From: Dialister hominis
GTDB lineage: Bacteria > Bacillota > Negativicutes > Veillonellales > Dialisteraceae
Reading direction: 5' to 3'
DNA length: 64,000 nucleotides
Assembly (NCBI RefSeq): GCF_007164725.1
Contig: NZ_AP019697.1
Coordinates: 1,098,001 to 1,162,000 of the forward strand
This document shows, one piece after another, positions 46,778 through 56,068 of the stretch; position 1 is the first letter of the stretch, and the number at the start of each line of letters is the position of its first letter. The notes beneath the pieces are model-generated. The model was not told the DNA's origin, made no database searches, and saw only the letters and a list, made by a program, of their open reading frames with translations. The translations under genes were made by a program, and so were the position numbers.

Positions 46778-48044
46778 TATTTGCTTCCTCCTCAGTCAGC
46801 ATCTCAGCGCCTAAGAGCTCTGCCTTTCGAAAAGCACGGACAAGAATATCATCATTGAGTGATTTGACCAACTTGCTGTACCTCATGATTTCGGGCTGTT
46901 CTTCAACGATTTTTCTTAATGCTTTTTTCTTTTCCTCGGCGGGGAGATCATTCCAGATATCATACGTACGAAGGTATGTGCCAACAATATCTGGTATCTG
47001 TCTTCTTTCTTTCAGGTTGATATCCGGGCGTGTATTATCATCGATTTTAATGAAATATGCAAAAAGGAATCTGAATTGCTCTTTTTCATTCAATGTCTGG
47101 AGAATATATTCCTGCCCATCATCGCTTGATACCATCTCATGGAGAGGACCGCTTCCTGTAAGCACAATGCGCACCATGCTGGGTCTGCCTGTAAGTTCCT
47201 TAAGGCCGGCTCTCCTTCTGGATATTTCGGTAATAAGCTCTCCAATCTGCTTTAAATTGGATATATCTATGACCATATCCATCCATCGTATAACGTCTGA
47301 TTCAATGAATTTCAGCGTTACAGTTCCATAGGCGCCCACATCGACCAGGTAACAGCCCCTCGGCCCTATTTCACTTATGTTAAGTCCCTGGATATTGCCG
47401 GGATACACGACATACGGTTTTACTGACAAAGTTTTTCTTGTGTGTATATGACCCAGTGCCCAGTAATCAATCCCGGAATTCTTAAGTTCTTCAATCGTGC
47501 AGGGCGCATAATTCCCTGATGCCGATCCAACATCTGTATGGAGCATGCCGATTGCAAATCCGTCTTCCGGATTATGATGAAATCCTTGAGCGAGATCAGT
47601 CCCCACATGTCTTGTCTTGTAGCTGATTCCATAAATAGTTGCAGCTTTTTCTCCATCTTTCATCAATGGCAGAGCCTGCACTTCGCTGGAGGAAAAAATA
47701 TGCACCATATCCGGCAGCGGGATATCGGCACGCCAGGCCTCTTCCGGATCGTGATTTCCATGTACTATAAAAGTTTCAATGCCATTTTCAGCCGCACGGT
47801 ACAATTCACGGGCAAAGGCCATTTGCGCTGCCAGACTATGATGATCACTATTATATACATCACCGGAAATCAAAATAGCATCTACCCGGTTATCGATCGC
47901 AGCATCCACAACCTTCTCAAATGCCTTAAAGGTCGATTTGCTGATCTGTTCATTCCATGGACCACTGCCGCCAAGGCGTACATCTCCAAATGGTTCGCCT
48001 AAGTGCAAGTCGGCACAATGTATAAAAGAAAAGTGCTTTCCCAT
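46764..48044 (-). CDS. yhaO: YhaO-like Mre11/SbcD-type phosphoesterase
   Basis: A 426-residue calcineurin-like phosphoesterase. Metal motifs in order: FIHCADLHLG, ILISGDVYNSD, FIVHGNHDPEE, IGMLHTDVG and WALGHIHTRK. These correspond to the five phosphoesterase motifs of Mre11/SbcD nucleases. The C-terminal third carries the helical capping region. It is translated just before yhaN, with overlapping ends, so a complex is expected. It is distinct from SbcD by its length and by its partner. Confidence 0.9.
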   Translation of the reverse strand: MGKHFSFIHCADLHLGEPFGDVRLGGSGPWNEQISKSTFKAFEKVVDAAIDNRVDAILISGDVYNSDHHSLAAQMAFARELYRAAENGIETFIVHGNHDPEEAWRADIPLPDMVHIFSSSEVQALPLMKDGEKAATIYGISYKTRHVGTDLAQGFHHNPEDGFAIGMLHTDVGSASGNYAPCTIEELKNSGIDYWALGHIHTRKTLSVKPYVVYPGNIQGLNISEIGPRGCYLVDVGAYGTVTLKFIESDVIRWMDMVIDISNLKQIGELITEISRRRAGLKELTGRPSMVRIVLTGSGPLHEMVSSDDGQEYILQTLNEKEQFRFLFAYFIKIDDNTRPDINLKERRQIPDIVGTYLRTYDIWNDLPAEEKKKALRKIVEEQPEIMRYSKLVKSLNDDILVRAFRKAELLGAEMLTEEEANNEDH

Positions 48045-48319
48045 GATTCCTCCTGATAAAACACAAATTTTCTTTATTCTAACACAAATCTAAGCCGCAA
48101 CATTTAAAAGTTGCTTTGATTTATCTAGAATTTGAACTTTCTCCGAAACCAGGACGCTTATTTTCAGATACGTACCCAAAAGCGCCTGTCATTCTTCCTG
48201 AAGAAAAGTGACTGGGGCCAGGTACAGTTCCTGGTATTGAAAAAAACTGACCTCTGCCTGTCAGAACAAAATCTAACATTCAGTGATCAGCCATTTCAAT
48301 TTATGCCATTTAATGATAA
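48045..48319. other. Non-coding stretch with small hairpins
   Basis: About 275 bp between the yhaO start and the DUF1292 stop. On the minus strand a short stem CTGAC...GTCAG followed by seven T residues (about 48245-48270) looks like the terminator of the alaS series. A second small stem CCAGG/CCTGG lies beyond. A plus-strand frame at 48132-48335 has no ribosome site and no recognisable sequence. Confidence 0.5.
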
Positions 48320-48583
48320 TTACATGGCATTATAGATTTCAGCGACAGCGTCATATTCTTCATCAGTTGGAGATACGTAAACGACTTCTCCGTCCTGATC
48401 CTTGTCAATTCTGGCTAATATGATATCGGGTTCTTCTTCAGAATCCATGCTTTCAGGAATCGATACCAGAACGGCAAACTCCTTGCCGTCAAACGGTATT
48501 ACCATATCCTGCACAAAATCTCTGGAATTCCCTTCCGTATCGTCGATTGTCACGATGATTGATTCTTCGGTTTTATTTTCCAT
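48320..48583 (-). CDS. DUF1292 (YrzB-like) protein
   Basis: About 87 residues from ATG 48583 (MENKTEES), preceded by AAAGGA. The longer frame starts inside ruvX. A very acidic small protein: ITIDDTEGN-type opening, MVIPFDGKEFAVLV, then EEPDIILARI and VYVSPTDEEYDAV. This pattern is DUF1292/YrzB, which usually follows ruvX in Firmicutes, as here. Function unknown; cytoplasmic. Confidence 0.88.
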   Translation of the reverse strand: MENKTEESIIVTIDDTEGNSRDFVQDMVIPFDGKEFAVLVSIPESMDSEEEPDIILARIDKDQDGEVVYVSPTDEEYDAVAEIYNAM

Positions 48584-48593
48584 AATGCATCCT

Positions 48594-49025
48594 TTACTTT
48601 TTCCCGCCATTCAGAGCGAGATAATGCAGGTAATCCTCGAGAATAACTACTGCTGCCATTTTATCAATAACTTTCTTCCGCTTCTTCCTGCTCACATTCG
48701 CAGCAATCAGCTCTTTTTGCGCCATAACAGTTGTAAGCCTTTCATCCCAGAATCTCCAGGGAATGTCAGGAAAAGCCTCTTCCAGCTCATGGGCAAATTC
48801 TTCAGTACGCTCAGCGCGCATACCTTTAGTACCGTTCATGTTTAAAGGCAGGCCCAATACGAACTCTTCCACTTTATACTGATCCGTGAGCTCCCAAAGT
48901 CTTGCGAAATCCTTTTCTCTCGTAGTATGCCGGATGGTTTCAACTCCCTGAGCCGTCCAGCCAAAAAGGTCACTTACAGCAACGCCGATCGTTTGAGAAC
49001 CAACATCAAGACTCATAATACGCAT
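48594..49025 (-). CDS. ruvX: Putative pre-16S rRNA nuclease / Holliday junction resolvase-like
   Basis: A 143-residue RNase H-fold protein (YqgF/YrrK). It begins [19 protein letters not shown] with the first acidic residue. It continues with [18 protein letters not shown] (the conserved GxPxxxxG region), the [11 protein letters not shown] motif, and a final acidic region near [13 protein letters not shown]. Family members process the 16S precursor 5' end. It is 1 bp from ireB and 10 bp before DUF1292, the classic alaS-ireB-ruvX-yrzB series. Confidence 0.95.
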   Translation of the reverse strand: MRIMSLDVGSQTIGVAVSDLFGWTAQGVETIRHTTREKDFARLWELTDQYKVEEFVLGLPLNMNGTKGMRAERTEEFAHELEEAFPDIPWRFWDERLTTVMAQKELIAANVSRKKRKKVIDKMAAVVILEDYLHYLALNGGKK

Positions 49026-49026
49026 A

Positions 49027-49293
49027 TCAGAGACCCTTATGCTTTATATAGAATCTGACTAATTCTTCTACAAGTTCATCTCTTTCAATGCCTGAGATAA
49101 GCTTTCTTGCATCATGCCTGCTGGTAATATATGTCGGTTCTCCAGATACCAAATATCCGACAAGCTGAACGGTTGGATTATGCCCGGCTTCCTTAAGAGC
49201 AGCATACACTTCCTGCAAAATCATAGATGCCTGTGTGTTTTCACCTTCGTCGGCATTTTTATTAAATAAAATTGTTTCATCAGAGACTGACAT
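49027..49293 (-). CDS. ireB: IreB-family regulatory phosphoprotein
   Basis: An 88-residue UPF0297/YrzL protein with the near-invariant core [20 protein letters not shown] and RHDARKLI. In Enterococcus IreB is phosphorylated on N-terminal threonines by the Ser/Thr kinase IreK and modulates cell-wall stress resistance. Here the N-terminus ([10 protein letters not shown]) offers serines and one threonine. No kinase gene is in the window. It is linked to alaS (12 bp). Confidence 0.95.
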   Translation of the reverse strand: MSVSDETILFNKNADEGENTQASMILQEVYAALKEAGHNPTVQLVGYLVSGEPTYITSRHDARKLISGIERDELVEELVRFYIKHKGL

Positions 49294-49305
49294 ATATATC
49301 CCTCC

Positions 49306-51915
49306 TTAATCAAGCATTCCAGAAATAATTTTAACGCCCTGGGCTACAGCATCAGCAAGCTTGGATACATCCTTGCCGCCTGCCTGCGCATTAGCTGGCT
49401 TTCCGCCGCCGCCACCGCCGCAGATCTTGGCAGCCTGGGAAATAACCTTGCCCATATGGATGCCTGCCTTGACTGCATCCGGTGAAGCCATGCCTACCAG
49501 ATTGACCTTATCACCTACAGCTGTGCCGAGTATGACTGCAGAAACAGGAAGCTTGGCCTTTACAAAATCTGCAGCTTCACGCAATTCATTTATATTATCA
49601 ACATGAACAACTGCACCCAGTATGGAAACACCATTTTTAACTTCAGCATTCTGAATCAATTCTTTCAGCTCGTCCTGGACCTTGTTTTTCTTAAGGGCGG
49701 ATAATTCATGTTCAGCGTCTTTCAGTTCTGCCTGCAGTTTTTCAATGCGTTCCAGAATCCCTGTGCTGTTTGATTTCAATGCATCTGCAGCAGAATTGAT
49801 AAGCTTTCTGTCTTCCTGCATCATTTCATAAGCAGCCCAGCCTGTGACAGCTTCAATTCTTCTGACACCGGATCCGATACCGGACTCTCCGATAATTCTG
49901 AAGGATCCTAATTCTCCGGTATTGGATACGTGCGTACCACCGCATAATTCCTTGCTGAATTCACCAACGGAAACGACACGGACGATATCGCCGTATTTTT
50001 CTCCGAACAGAGCCATCGCTCCCAGATTTTTAGCTTCATCAATCGGCATTTCATTAATGGACACTGATGTGTTCTTGATGATTTCAGCATTGACGATATC
50101 TTCAACTTCCCTGATCTGCTTTGCAGATAATGCTTCCGGCCAGGTGAAGTCGAATCTCAGTCTGTCAGGAAGTACCAGGGAACCTGCCTGATTGACCTGA
50201 TCGCCGAGTACTCTTCTAAGTGCAGCCTGCAGCATATGCGTGCCCGTATGGTTTCTGGCCAGTTTTTCACGTCTGTCGCGGTCTACAACTACATTGACCT
50301 CTTCGCCTGCGCGAATGATGCCTTCTTTAACTTCACCGATAATGTAAGTGATTCCATCAGGAAGCTTCTTGGTATTTTCAACAATAATGGAACCTTCAGC
50401 TCCGGTAATGATGCCTGTATCACCAATCTGTCCGCCGCCTTCAGCGTGGAAAGGAGTATTGAGAAGGATTGCTGTGATTTCTGTACCATCTGCGGCAGAA
50501 GCAAGTTCTTTGCCATCTTTGCCTACGAGAAGGAGTTTCGTTGTCCCGTCTTCATCAATGGTTGATAAAGAAGAAATATCCAGTTTTGTCGTATCAGGCG
50601 TTGCCACCTTGGCAGAAACCTTAGCGCGGGCTGCTCTTGCTCTTTCCTTCTGTTCAGCCATTGCAGCTTCAAAACCGGCCTTATCAACAGAAAGTCCCTT
50701 TTCAGCGGCGATTTCCTGTGTTAGTTCCCATGGGAATCCATAGGTATCATATAATTTGAAAACGCGTTCCCCGGAAATATTTTTTTCATTATGTTTCTGG
50801 GTATCTTCTATCATTTCGGAAAGAAGATCAATACCCGCATTCAATGTTGTCTGGAATCTTTCTTCTTCCATTCCAGCTACTTTCTTAATGTATGCCTGTT
50901 TATCCAGCAATTCCGGATAGGCAGGTTTCATCATATCGATGACTACATCGATCATATGACCCATGAATGGATCCTGAATGCCAAGCAGTTTTCCGAAACG
51001 TACAGCACGTCTGAGGATTCTGCGGAGTACATAACCTCTTCCTTCATTGGAAGGCAGAATGCCGTCAGCAATCATATTGGTAATGGCTCTGGCATGATCC
51101 GAAATAACTTTCAATGCAACATCGCCCTGTGCACTCTTTCCATAGGAAACACCGGAGAGAGTAGATGCTTCTTCAATAATCGGGAAGAACAGGTCTGTTT
51201 CGAAATTGTTTTTCTTGTGCTGCAGTACGGCTGCAAGACGTTCCAGACCTGCACCGGTATCAATGTTTTTCTTTGCCAGAGGAAGATAGGAGCCATCCTT
51301 CTGACGGTCATACTGGCTGAATACCAGGTTCCAGATTTCAAGGAAACGATCACCGTCTCCGCCCATCTGATTTTCCGGGTCTGTTCCGAATTCTTCTCCC
51401 TGATCGAAGAAAATTTCAGAATCAGGGCCGCACGGGCCTTCACCGATTTCCCAGAAATTATCGGCAAGAGGATAAATATGATTTTCCGGCAGTCCGATCA
51501 TCGTATGCCAGTAATCATAAGCTTCCTTATCATCCGGATAGATTGTAACATACAAGCGGGAGCTGTCAAGTTTGATTACTTCAGTAAGGAATTCCCATGC
51601 CCAGGAAATAGCTTCCTTCTTGAAATAATCGCCAAAGGAGAAGTTTCCCAGCATTTCGAAAAATGTATGGTGTCTTGCAGTATATCCTACATTTCCGATA
51701 TCACCAGTGCGGATGCACTTCTGGCTTGTTGTGATTCTATGTCTCGGCGGTTCAACCTTGCCTGTGAAAAACGGTTTTAATGGTGCCATTCCGGCGCCGA
51801 TCAGCAAAAGACTCGGGTCATCCTTAGGAATCAAGGAAAAACTCTTTAATCTAAGATGATCTTTTTTATTTTCAAAAAACGAAAGATACGACTCGCGAAT
51901 ATCATTGCCCTTCAT
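49306..51915 (-). CDS. alaS: Alanyl-tRNA synthetase
   Basis: An 869-residue class II synthetase. Catalytic core motifs: TTSQKCIRTGDI, TARHHTFFEMLGNFSFGDYFK and GAGLERLAAVL. The editing domain has zinc-ligand motifs HTGTHMLQ and ELCGGTHV. The C-terminal oligomerisation domain ends with the glycine-rich GGGGGGKPANAQAGG region. Length is standard. Start is supported by AAGGGGG. There is no T-box; only a 10-bp stem (TAATCCAT/ATGGATTA) precedes it. Confidence 0.97.
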   Translation of the reverse strand: MKGNDIRESYLSFFENKKDHLRLKSFSLIPKDDPSLLLIGAGMAPLKPFFTGKVEPPRHRITTSQKCIRTGDIGNVGYTARHHTFFEMLGNFSFGDYFKKEAISWAWEFLTEVIKLDSSRLYVTIYPDDKEAYDYWHTMIGLPENHIYPLADNFWEIGEGPCGPDSEIFFDQGEEFGTDPENQMGGDGDRFLEIWNLVFSQYDRQKDGSYLPLAKKNIDTGAGLERLAAVLQHKKNNFETDLFFPIIEEASTLSGVSYGKSAQGDVALKVISDHARAITNMIADGILPSNEGRGYVLRRILRRAVRFGKLLGIQDPFMGHMIDVVIDMMKPAYPELLDKQAYIKKVAGMEEERFQTTLNAGIDLLSEMIEDTQKHNEKNISGERVFKLYDTYGFPWELTQEIAAEKGLSVDKAGFEAAMAEQKERARAARAKVSAKVATPDTTKLDISSLSTIDEDGTTKLLLVGKDGKELASAADGTEITAILLNTPFHAEGGGQIGDTGIITGAEGSIIVENTKKLPDGITYIIGEVKEGIIRAGEEVNVVVDRDRREKLARNHTGTHMLQAALRRVLGDQVNQAGSLVLPDRLRFDFTWPEALSAKQIREVEDIVNAEIIKNTSVSINEMPIDEAKNLGAMALFGEKYGDIVRVVSVGEFSKELCGGTHVSNTGELGSFRIIGESGIGSGVRRIEAVTGWAAYEMMQEDRKLINSAADALKSNSTGILERIEKLQAELKDAEHELSALKKNKVQDELKELIQNAEVKNGVSILGAVVHVDNINELREAADFVKAKLPVSAVILGTAVGDKVNLVGMASPDAVKAGIHMGKVISQAAKICGGGGGGKPANAQAGGKDVSKLADAVAQGVKIISGMLD

Positions 51916-52040
51916 GATAGACCCCCTTAATTAATTGCCCCTTCATTATATATGACTTGCCTAATCCATGCAAATATGGATTAGCATACTTCACGTGATT
52001 AAGCCCAATCTCTTTGAGAAACGGAATGATAAGATCATTC

Positions 52041-52796
52041 TTATAAGCGTATGACCGCCAATTGCTTTCCTAAATCCCTGTACCGGATTTCATCATACTC
52101 TCCATAAAGGATTTCCTCGCCATCTCCTGCTTCCGCTTCTACCTTCCCTGTCGGGTCAATAAAGAGAGAATGCCCGCCAAGCTTGAGCCCGTGGTACTCT
52201 CCTGCCATATTGACCGCGCAGACGCAGATCCCGTTTTCTATAGCCCTGGCTCTTGTAAGGACTTCCCATTGAGGAATATGGACGGCAGGCCATGAAGCCG
52301 GAGCCAGCACTAATGTCACTCCGCTCTTTGCCATTTTTCTCCACATTCTCGGAAAATAGAACTCATAACAGACAGCCATTCCGGTTTTGACACCGTTGAT
52401 TTCAGTATTCATCAAACTGTTTCCGGGAACCATCAATTTTGATTCCTCATATCCGTAAAACAGATGACGCTTGCTGTACTGTGCCTGGATTTCCCCATTC
52501 GGGCCGAACACGATCCCCATGTTGCTGATCTTGCCATTGACTTCTACAGGAAGCGTCCCCGCCTCCAAAGTAACATGATGATAATTGGCAAATGAGGATA
52601 ATCCAGAGATCAAACTGTCCCCAAGCCTTGTTGCATTTTTATCTAAATTGTGAAAATCATATCCGATTGTCCACAATTCCGGCAGCACCAGAACGTCACT
52701 GTTTGGAACTGCTTGTTCCAAGAGCTGGAATGCATGCCGTATATTTCTGTCCTTCTGCCCTGAGTCAACTTCCATTTGGATCATGGCTATTTTCAT
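52041..52796 (-). CDS. Nitrilase-superfamily carbon-nitrogen hydrolase
   Basis: About 251 residues from ATG 52796 (MKIAMIQMEVD). The Glu-Lys-Cys triad is visible: LVLPELWTIGYD, AQYSKRHLF and MAVCYEFYFPRM. RARAIENGICVCAVN is also typical. The size and GYDF/CYEFYFP motifs fit the omega-amidase/YafV-like branch, which hydrolyses small amides such as alpha-ketoglutaramate, but the substrate is not certain. Cytoplasmic. It is isolated by a terminator on its upstream side. Confidence 0.85.
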   Translation of the reverse strand: MKIAMIQMEVDSGQKDRNIRHAFQLLEQAVPNSDVLVLPELWTIGYDFHNLDKNATRLGDSLISGLSSFANYHHVTLEAGTLPVEVNGKISNMGIVFGPNGEIQAQYSKRHLFYGYEESKLMVPGNSLMNTEINGVKTGMAVCYEFYFPRMWRKMAKSGVTLVLAPASWPAVHIPQWEVLTRARAIENGICVCAVNMAGEYHGLKLGGHSLFIDPTGKVEAEAGDGEEILYGEYDEIRYRDLGKQLAVIRL

Positions 52797-52852
52797 AAGA
52801 GCTGCACCATCCATTAATATTCATAAATTTAGTATTCATCTATCATTGTAAA

Positions 52853-52885
52853 AAGGCTGTAGCAAAACAAAAAATCTACAGCCTT
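52853..52885 (-). terminator. Terminator of the NlpC/P60 gene
   Basis: AAGGCTGTAG (52853-52862) pairs with CTACAGCCTT (52876-52885). On the minus strand it is followed by TTTACAA. Confidence 0.8.
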
Positions 52886-52961
52886 ATTTCAACATTACTT
52901 TATTTTCCGCTTCTTGATTCAGTTATTTCATGACGATTGCCAGCTAAAATGCGCGATCCCG

Positions 52962-53723
52962 TTACAGAACCCTGTTTGCGCCGACATATCTGTCATGCCA
53001 GTAGCCGCTTTTCATCGTTGCTACAGCCACGCCCTTGCTCGAGGTCGCGCTGATGAAATATCCGTCCCCTAAGTACAATCCGGAATGCGAGATTCCCTGA
53101 TCATACGTTTTAAAGAAAACAAGATCGCCGGGTTCGAGTGCGTTCACTGAAATCTTTCTCCCGGAAGTATACTGCTCGTCAGCTGACCGGGGAAGGACAA
53201 TCCCTTTCCGGTTGAAAACATACTGAATAAAACCTGAGCAGTCAAATCCCTTCGGCGTCGTACCGCCGAACTGGTACGGAACTCCAATGTACTTCTGCGC
53301 TTCTTCTGTAATCGCCTTAACAGTGCTGTTTGTTATCACCGAGCTGTGCCACTGTACCAGGAAATCATTGATTCCCGTACTCTGGATTTGGGCACTGCTG
53401 CTTTTCTTTACGGCAGCGGGAGCATCTGAGCCGGTTTTTGAAGCCGTTTTCATAGAATAGCCGGTCAATGCTTTATAAGTGGCAGGACCGATGATTCCAT
53501 CCGCTGTCAGATGCCTTTTCTTCTGGAACTTCACGACAGCCTTGTATGTTGCCTTGTCATAGGTGCCGTTTGCTTTTACATTCAGTCCATAGAGAGCAAG
53601 ACGTCTTTGAAGGATCCTGACATCATTCCCATGGGAACCCATCATGTAATCAGCATAAGATACGTTGAAAGTTCCAAAAACCAACAGGCAGGCCGCTAAA
53701 ACTGTGTACTTTTTTATTTTCAT
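52962..53723 (-). CDS. NlpC/P60 peptidoglycan hydrolase with PG-binding domain
   Basis: About 253 residues from ATG 53723. A signal peptide (about 1-24) is followed by a PG_binding_1 domain (GSHGNDVRILQRRLALYGL to GIIGPATYKALTGY), a serine/alanine linker, and a C-terminal NlpC/P60 domain. The catalytic cysteine is in GFDCSGFIQYVF and the histidine in ISHSGLYLGDGYF. Such enzymes cut stem-peptide bonds in peptidoglycan. It is secreted to the periplasm and monocistronic by its terminator. Confidence 0.92.
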   Translation of the reverse strand: MKIKKYTVLAACLLVFGTFNVSYADYMMGSHGNDVRILQRRLALYGLNVKANGTYDKATYKAVVKFQKKRHLTADGIIGPATYKALTGYSMKTASKTGSDAPAAVKKSSSAQIQSTGINDFLVQWHSSVITNSTVKAITEEAQKYIGVPYQFGGTTPKGFDCSGFIQYVFNRKGIVLPRSADEQYTSGRKISVNALEPGDLVFFKTYDQGISHSGLYLGDGYFISATSSKGVAVATMKSGYWHDRYVGANRVL

Positions 53724-53931
53724 ACACACACTTCCTTAAATATTTACATATTTACGATGACTTTTCATAAAACATAGTTTCATTGATACGTGTATAGACT
53801 CTCCTTTTGCTAAAAGAATCTGCATGCATCATCGATTCAGCGATGCATATATTCGTTAGATTTCCATTATGTATTTTATCATAAAATCATCAGCAAGTGT
53901 TATTCAGCATCCGATCAATTTTGATAATTTA

Positions 53932-55089
53932 TCAATCATTTCCATAGATTTTTCCGCTGATAAAGTTTCTGTCAATCATCGTTTCGATATGATAGGCCGG
54001 GTTGATTTTCCTTAATTCATCAGATATTGCATGATAAATTTCCCCATCATTCAATTTACAGTAGCCTGTCAGCGCCAGTTCAAAGGAAAGATCGATTTCT
54101 CCTTCTTTTTCCTGAACAAAAAAGTCATGATAGGAAAGCGGTAGTCCCGATCGGTAAATGGCAGCTTCCAGATCTCTTTGATATTCTGCCTCCCTTGGAT
54201 TGGATACCGCTTTAGGATCGGCATGGATCACCGCCTGGATATTCAGTTTTTCACGCAGAACAGTCGTGACATTTTCTGAAAGCTCATGGCTTTGCATAAA
54301 GGTCAATGAGCTGTCCAGCTCTACATGCGCTGTAGCAAAATGATTTTCAGGACCGTAATCATGCACAATCAGGTCATGCACACCATACACGCCCTTGCAT
54401 CCAAGGATGCAGTTTTTTATGCTTTCATAAATCTCGGGATCCGGCGTAGAACCCATAATTGAATTCACCGCTTTTTTCATAATCGTATATCCTGTCCATA
54501 GGATGACCAGCGACATCAATACGCCCATGTATCCGTCAATATGGTAATGAAAGAAAGACTCGACTAAAGTTGCCGCCAAGACGCTTGAGGTGGACAGGAG
54601 GTCTGACAAAGAATCCGCGCTGTAAGCATTGAATGATTCAGAATTGATCTCCTTCCCTGTCTTCTTATACTGCCATGCCAGAAATAATTTTCCGATGATG
54701 CCCAGTGTTAAGCTGATAATGATCAAAGGAGAATATTCCGTATCTGTCGGATTGGAAATCTTATGCGCTGATTCTATGAAAAGCGTAATGCCGACATATA
54801 GGATAATGGCAGCCATAACGGTAGCATTGATGTATTCCAGGCGCCCGTGGCCAAATGGATGCTCTTTATCCGAGGGTTTTGCAGCGTAATAGAAGGTCAT
54901 CATCAATAAAATGATTGATCCCATATCTGTTAAATTGTTAAACCCGTCTCCCATAACAGATAAGAAACCGCTCGACCAGCCGGCAAAGATTTTGGCGGAG
55001 GCTAATATAAAGTTAACTGCAAGACCAATAGCGCAAGTAAGCATTGCCTTACTGCTTCTTGGATTATCTTTTAGAAATCCCAGTTCCAT
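53932..55089 (-). CDS. Cation diffusion facilitator family transporter
   Basis: A 385-residue CDF protein exporting divalent metals in exchange for protons. Six membrane helices lie in the first 210 residues, with the metal site residues in DGFNNLTDMGS and YSADSLSDLLS. HPFGHGRLEYI is also present. The C-terminal cytoplasmic domain (about 215-300) has histidines, and about 85 further residues follow it, longer than typical FieF. Metal specificity (zinc, iron or manganese) cannot be decided. Confidence 0.92.
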   Translation of the reverse strand: MELGFLKDNPRSSKAMLTCAIGLAVNFILASAKIFAGWSSGFLSVMGDGFNNLTDMGSIILLMMTFYYAAKPSDKEHPFGHGRLEYINATVMAAIILYVGITLFIESAHKISNPTDTEYSPLIIISLTLGIIGKLFLAWQYKKTGKEINSESFNAYSADSLSDLLSTSSVLAATLVESFFHYHIDGYMGVLMSLVILWTGYTIMKKAVNSIMGSTPDPEIYESIKNCILGCKGVYGVHDLIVHDYGPENHFATAHVELDSSLTFMQSHELSENVTTVLREKLNIQAVIHADPKAVSNPREAEYQRDLEAAIYRSGLPLSYHDFFVQEKEGEIDLSFELALTGYCKLNDGEIYHAISDELRKINPAYHIETMIDRNFISGKIYGND

Positions 55090-55147
55090 AATATGACCCT
55101 TTGCGAAGAAATGTAGAAAGCATACCTTAATTTATATTTAAATGCAT

Positions 55148-55194
55148 AATATGCCAAGCAGGCCGCTCCTTACGGAATACCTGCTTGGCATATT
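55148..55194 (-). terminator. Long hairpin between ydbC and the CDF gene
   Basis: A 15-bp perfect stem, AATATGCCAAGCAGG (55148-55162) with CCTGCTTGGCATATT (55180-55194). It lies just after the ydbC-like stop codon and is followed by an AT-rich tract on the minus strand. Confidence 0.75.
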
Positions 55195-55205
55195 GTTAGG
55201 TTTCA

Positions 55206-55439
55206 TCATAATTCATCGAAATCAATTTCGTTCAGTATATCACGCAGCTTAAGGGCTTCTTCCTTAGTCAGCGTAATTCCCTTTGTCATAGCTGTATGAT
55301 CTTCATTCCAAGAACGCAGATCAAATTTCTCTTCCCGGTTATTCCAGCTTGTGTAAGTCAATTGCTTTTTCCATCCATTAGGCGCAATTGACAAATCGCC
55401 CAATTCCTTTTGTATCGTGTATGTAATTTTAGCAGCCAT
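55206..55439 (-). CDS. YdbC-like PC4-fold DNA-binding protein
   Basis: A 77-residue protein of the PC4/YdbC type: a curved beta sheet (ITYTIQKELGDLSIAPNGWKK, LTYTSWNNREEKFDLRSWN) and a C-terminal helix after GITLTKEEALKLRDIL. Homologues bind single-stranded DNA as dimers. The aromatic and basic residues WNNREEKFDLRSW fit the binding surface. It is small and cytoplasmic, 97 bp downstream of the unknown membrane protein. Confidence 0.82.
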   Translation of the reverse strand: MAAKITYTIQKELGDLSIAPNGWKKQLTYTSWNNREEKFDLRSWNEDHTAMTKGITLTKEEALKLRDILNEIDFDEL

Positions 55440-55536
55440 TCAACTTCACCTCTTAAAATCATGAATATGCTTTATATGGTATCATAAGGTCTTTTGTAAA
55501 TCAACAGACCCGCCTGAGTCTCTGCCCTATCCATGA

Positions 55537-56031
55537 TTAAAAGGTCAGTCTGGATACATGCCTGTTTTCCTCCTGCTTTTTGCTGATCCAGAATTTAAAT
55601 TTTTTCTTATCCTTCCTGGAAACGCATGACATCTGAACAGGCAGGCCCACGATTCCTCCTGCTACTCTGGCACCTATATAAAGATGATCCCAGCAATTGG
55701 AAACACCCGTAATCTCTGAATATTCTATAGGCATGTATAAAGATTTGAAAGAAAAGTCGAAGTCCGAATTTAAAAATGACCATGGAACCGATACGAGGAG
55801 CTTCTTCTCGCATACGAGTGCTACCGGTGTGTGCAGCCTGTTGATTCTCCATACAGAAAAGCAAAATACACAGGCTGCCACTACATATAAAATATTTCCA
55901 TATTCCATGGCATATGTAATAATCGTTGCGCAGATTAAAACATAAAACAAGGACATAGCTACTATATAAATCTTCGCACGGCAGCATTCCCACTGGATTT
56001 TGCCATATACCTCTTCTTTGAAAGTATCCAT
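55537..56031 (-). CDS. Unrecognised membrane protein, YcxB/PH-like
   Basis: About 164 residues from ATG 56031 (MDTFKEEVYGK), chosen because GGGAGG stands just before it. Two membrane helices (about 20-40 and 43-61) are followed by a roughly 95-residue beta-rich domain (ALVCEKKLLVSVPW, IEYSEITGVSN, VQMSCVSRKDKKKFKFW). The layout resembles YcxB-like or bacterial PH-domain membrane proteins, but I cannot confirm the family. It is the fourth gene in a row after nfeD and floA. Confidence 0.65.
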   Translation of the reverse strand: MDTFKEEVYGKIQWECCRAKIYIVAMSLFYVLICATIITYAMEYGNILYVVAACVFCFSVWRINRLHTPVALVCEKKLLVSVPWSFLNSDFDFSFKSLYMPIEYSEITGVSNCWDHLYIGARVAGGIVGLPVQMSCVSRKDKKKFKFWISKKQEENRHVSRLTF

Positions 56032-56068
56032 AAACCTCCCCAAAATGCACGGCAGCAAGGCCGATCAA

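Noticed and set aside
48132-48335. Plus-strand frame of 67 codons in the yhaO/DUF1292 gap
   Set aside because: No Shine-Dalgarno, no family resemblance, and it runs into the DUF1292 coding region on the other strand.
51916-52040. Possible riboswitch before alaS
   Set aside because: Only a single 10-bp stem without a U-run or T-box sequence is present; probably a terminator remnant or chance.
53724-53931. Inverted repeat ATGCATC/GATGCAT as an operator or terminator
   Set aside because: Short, without U-run or second copy; it may be chance in an AT-rich gap.
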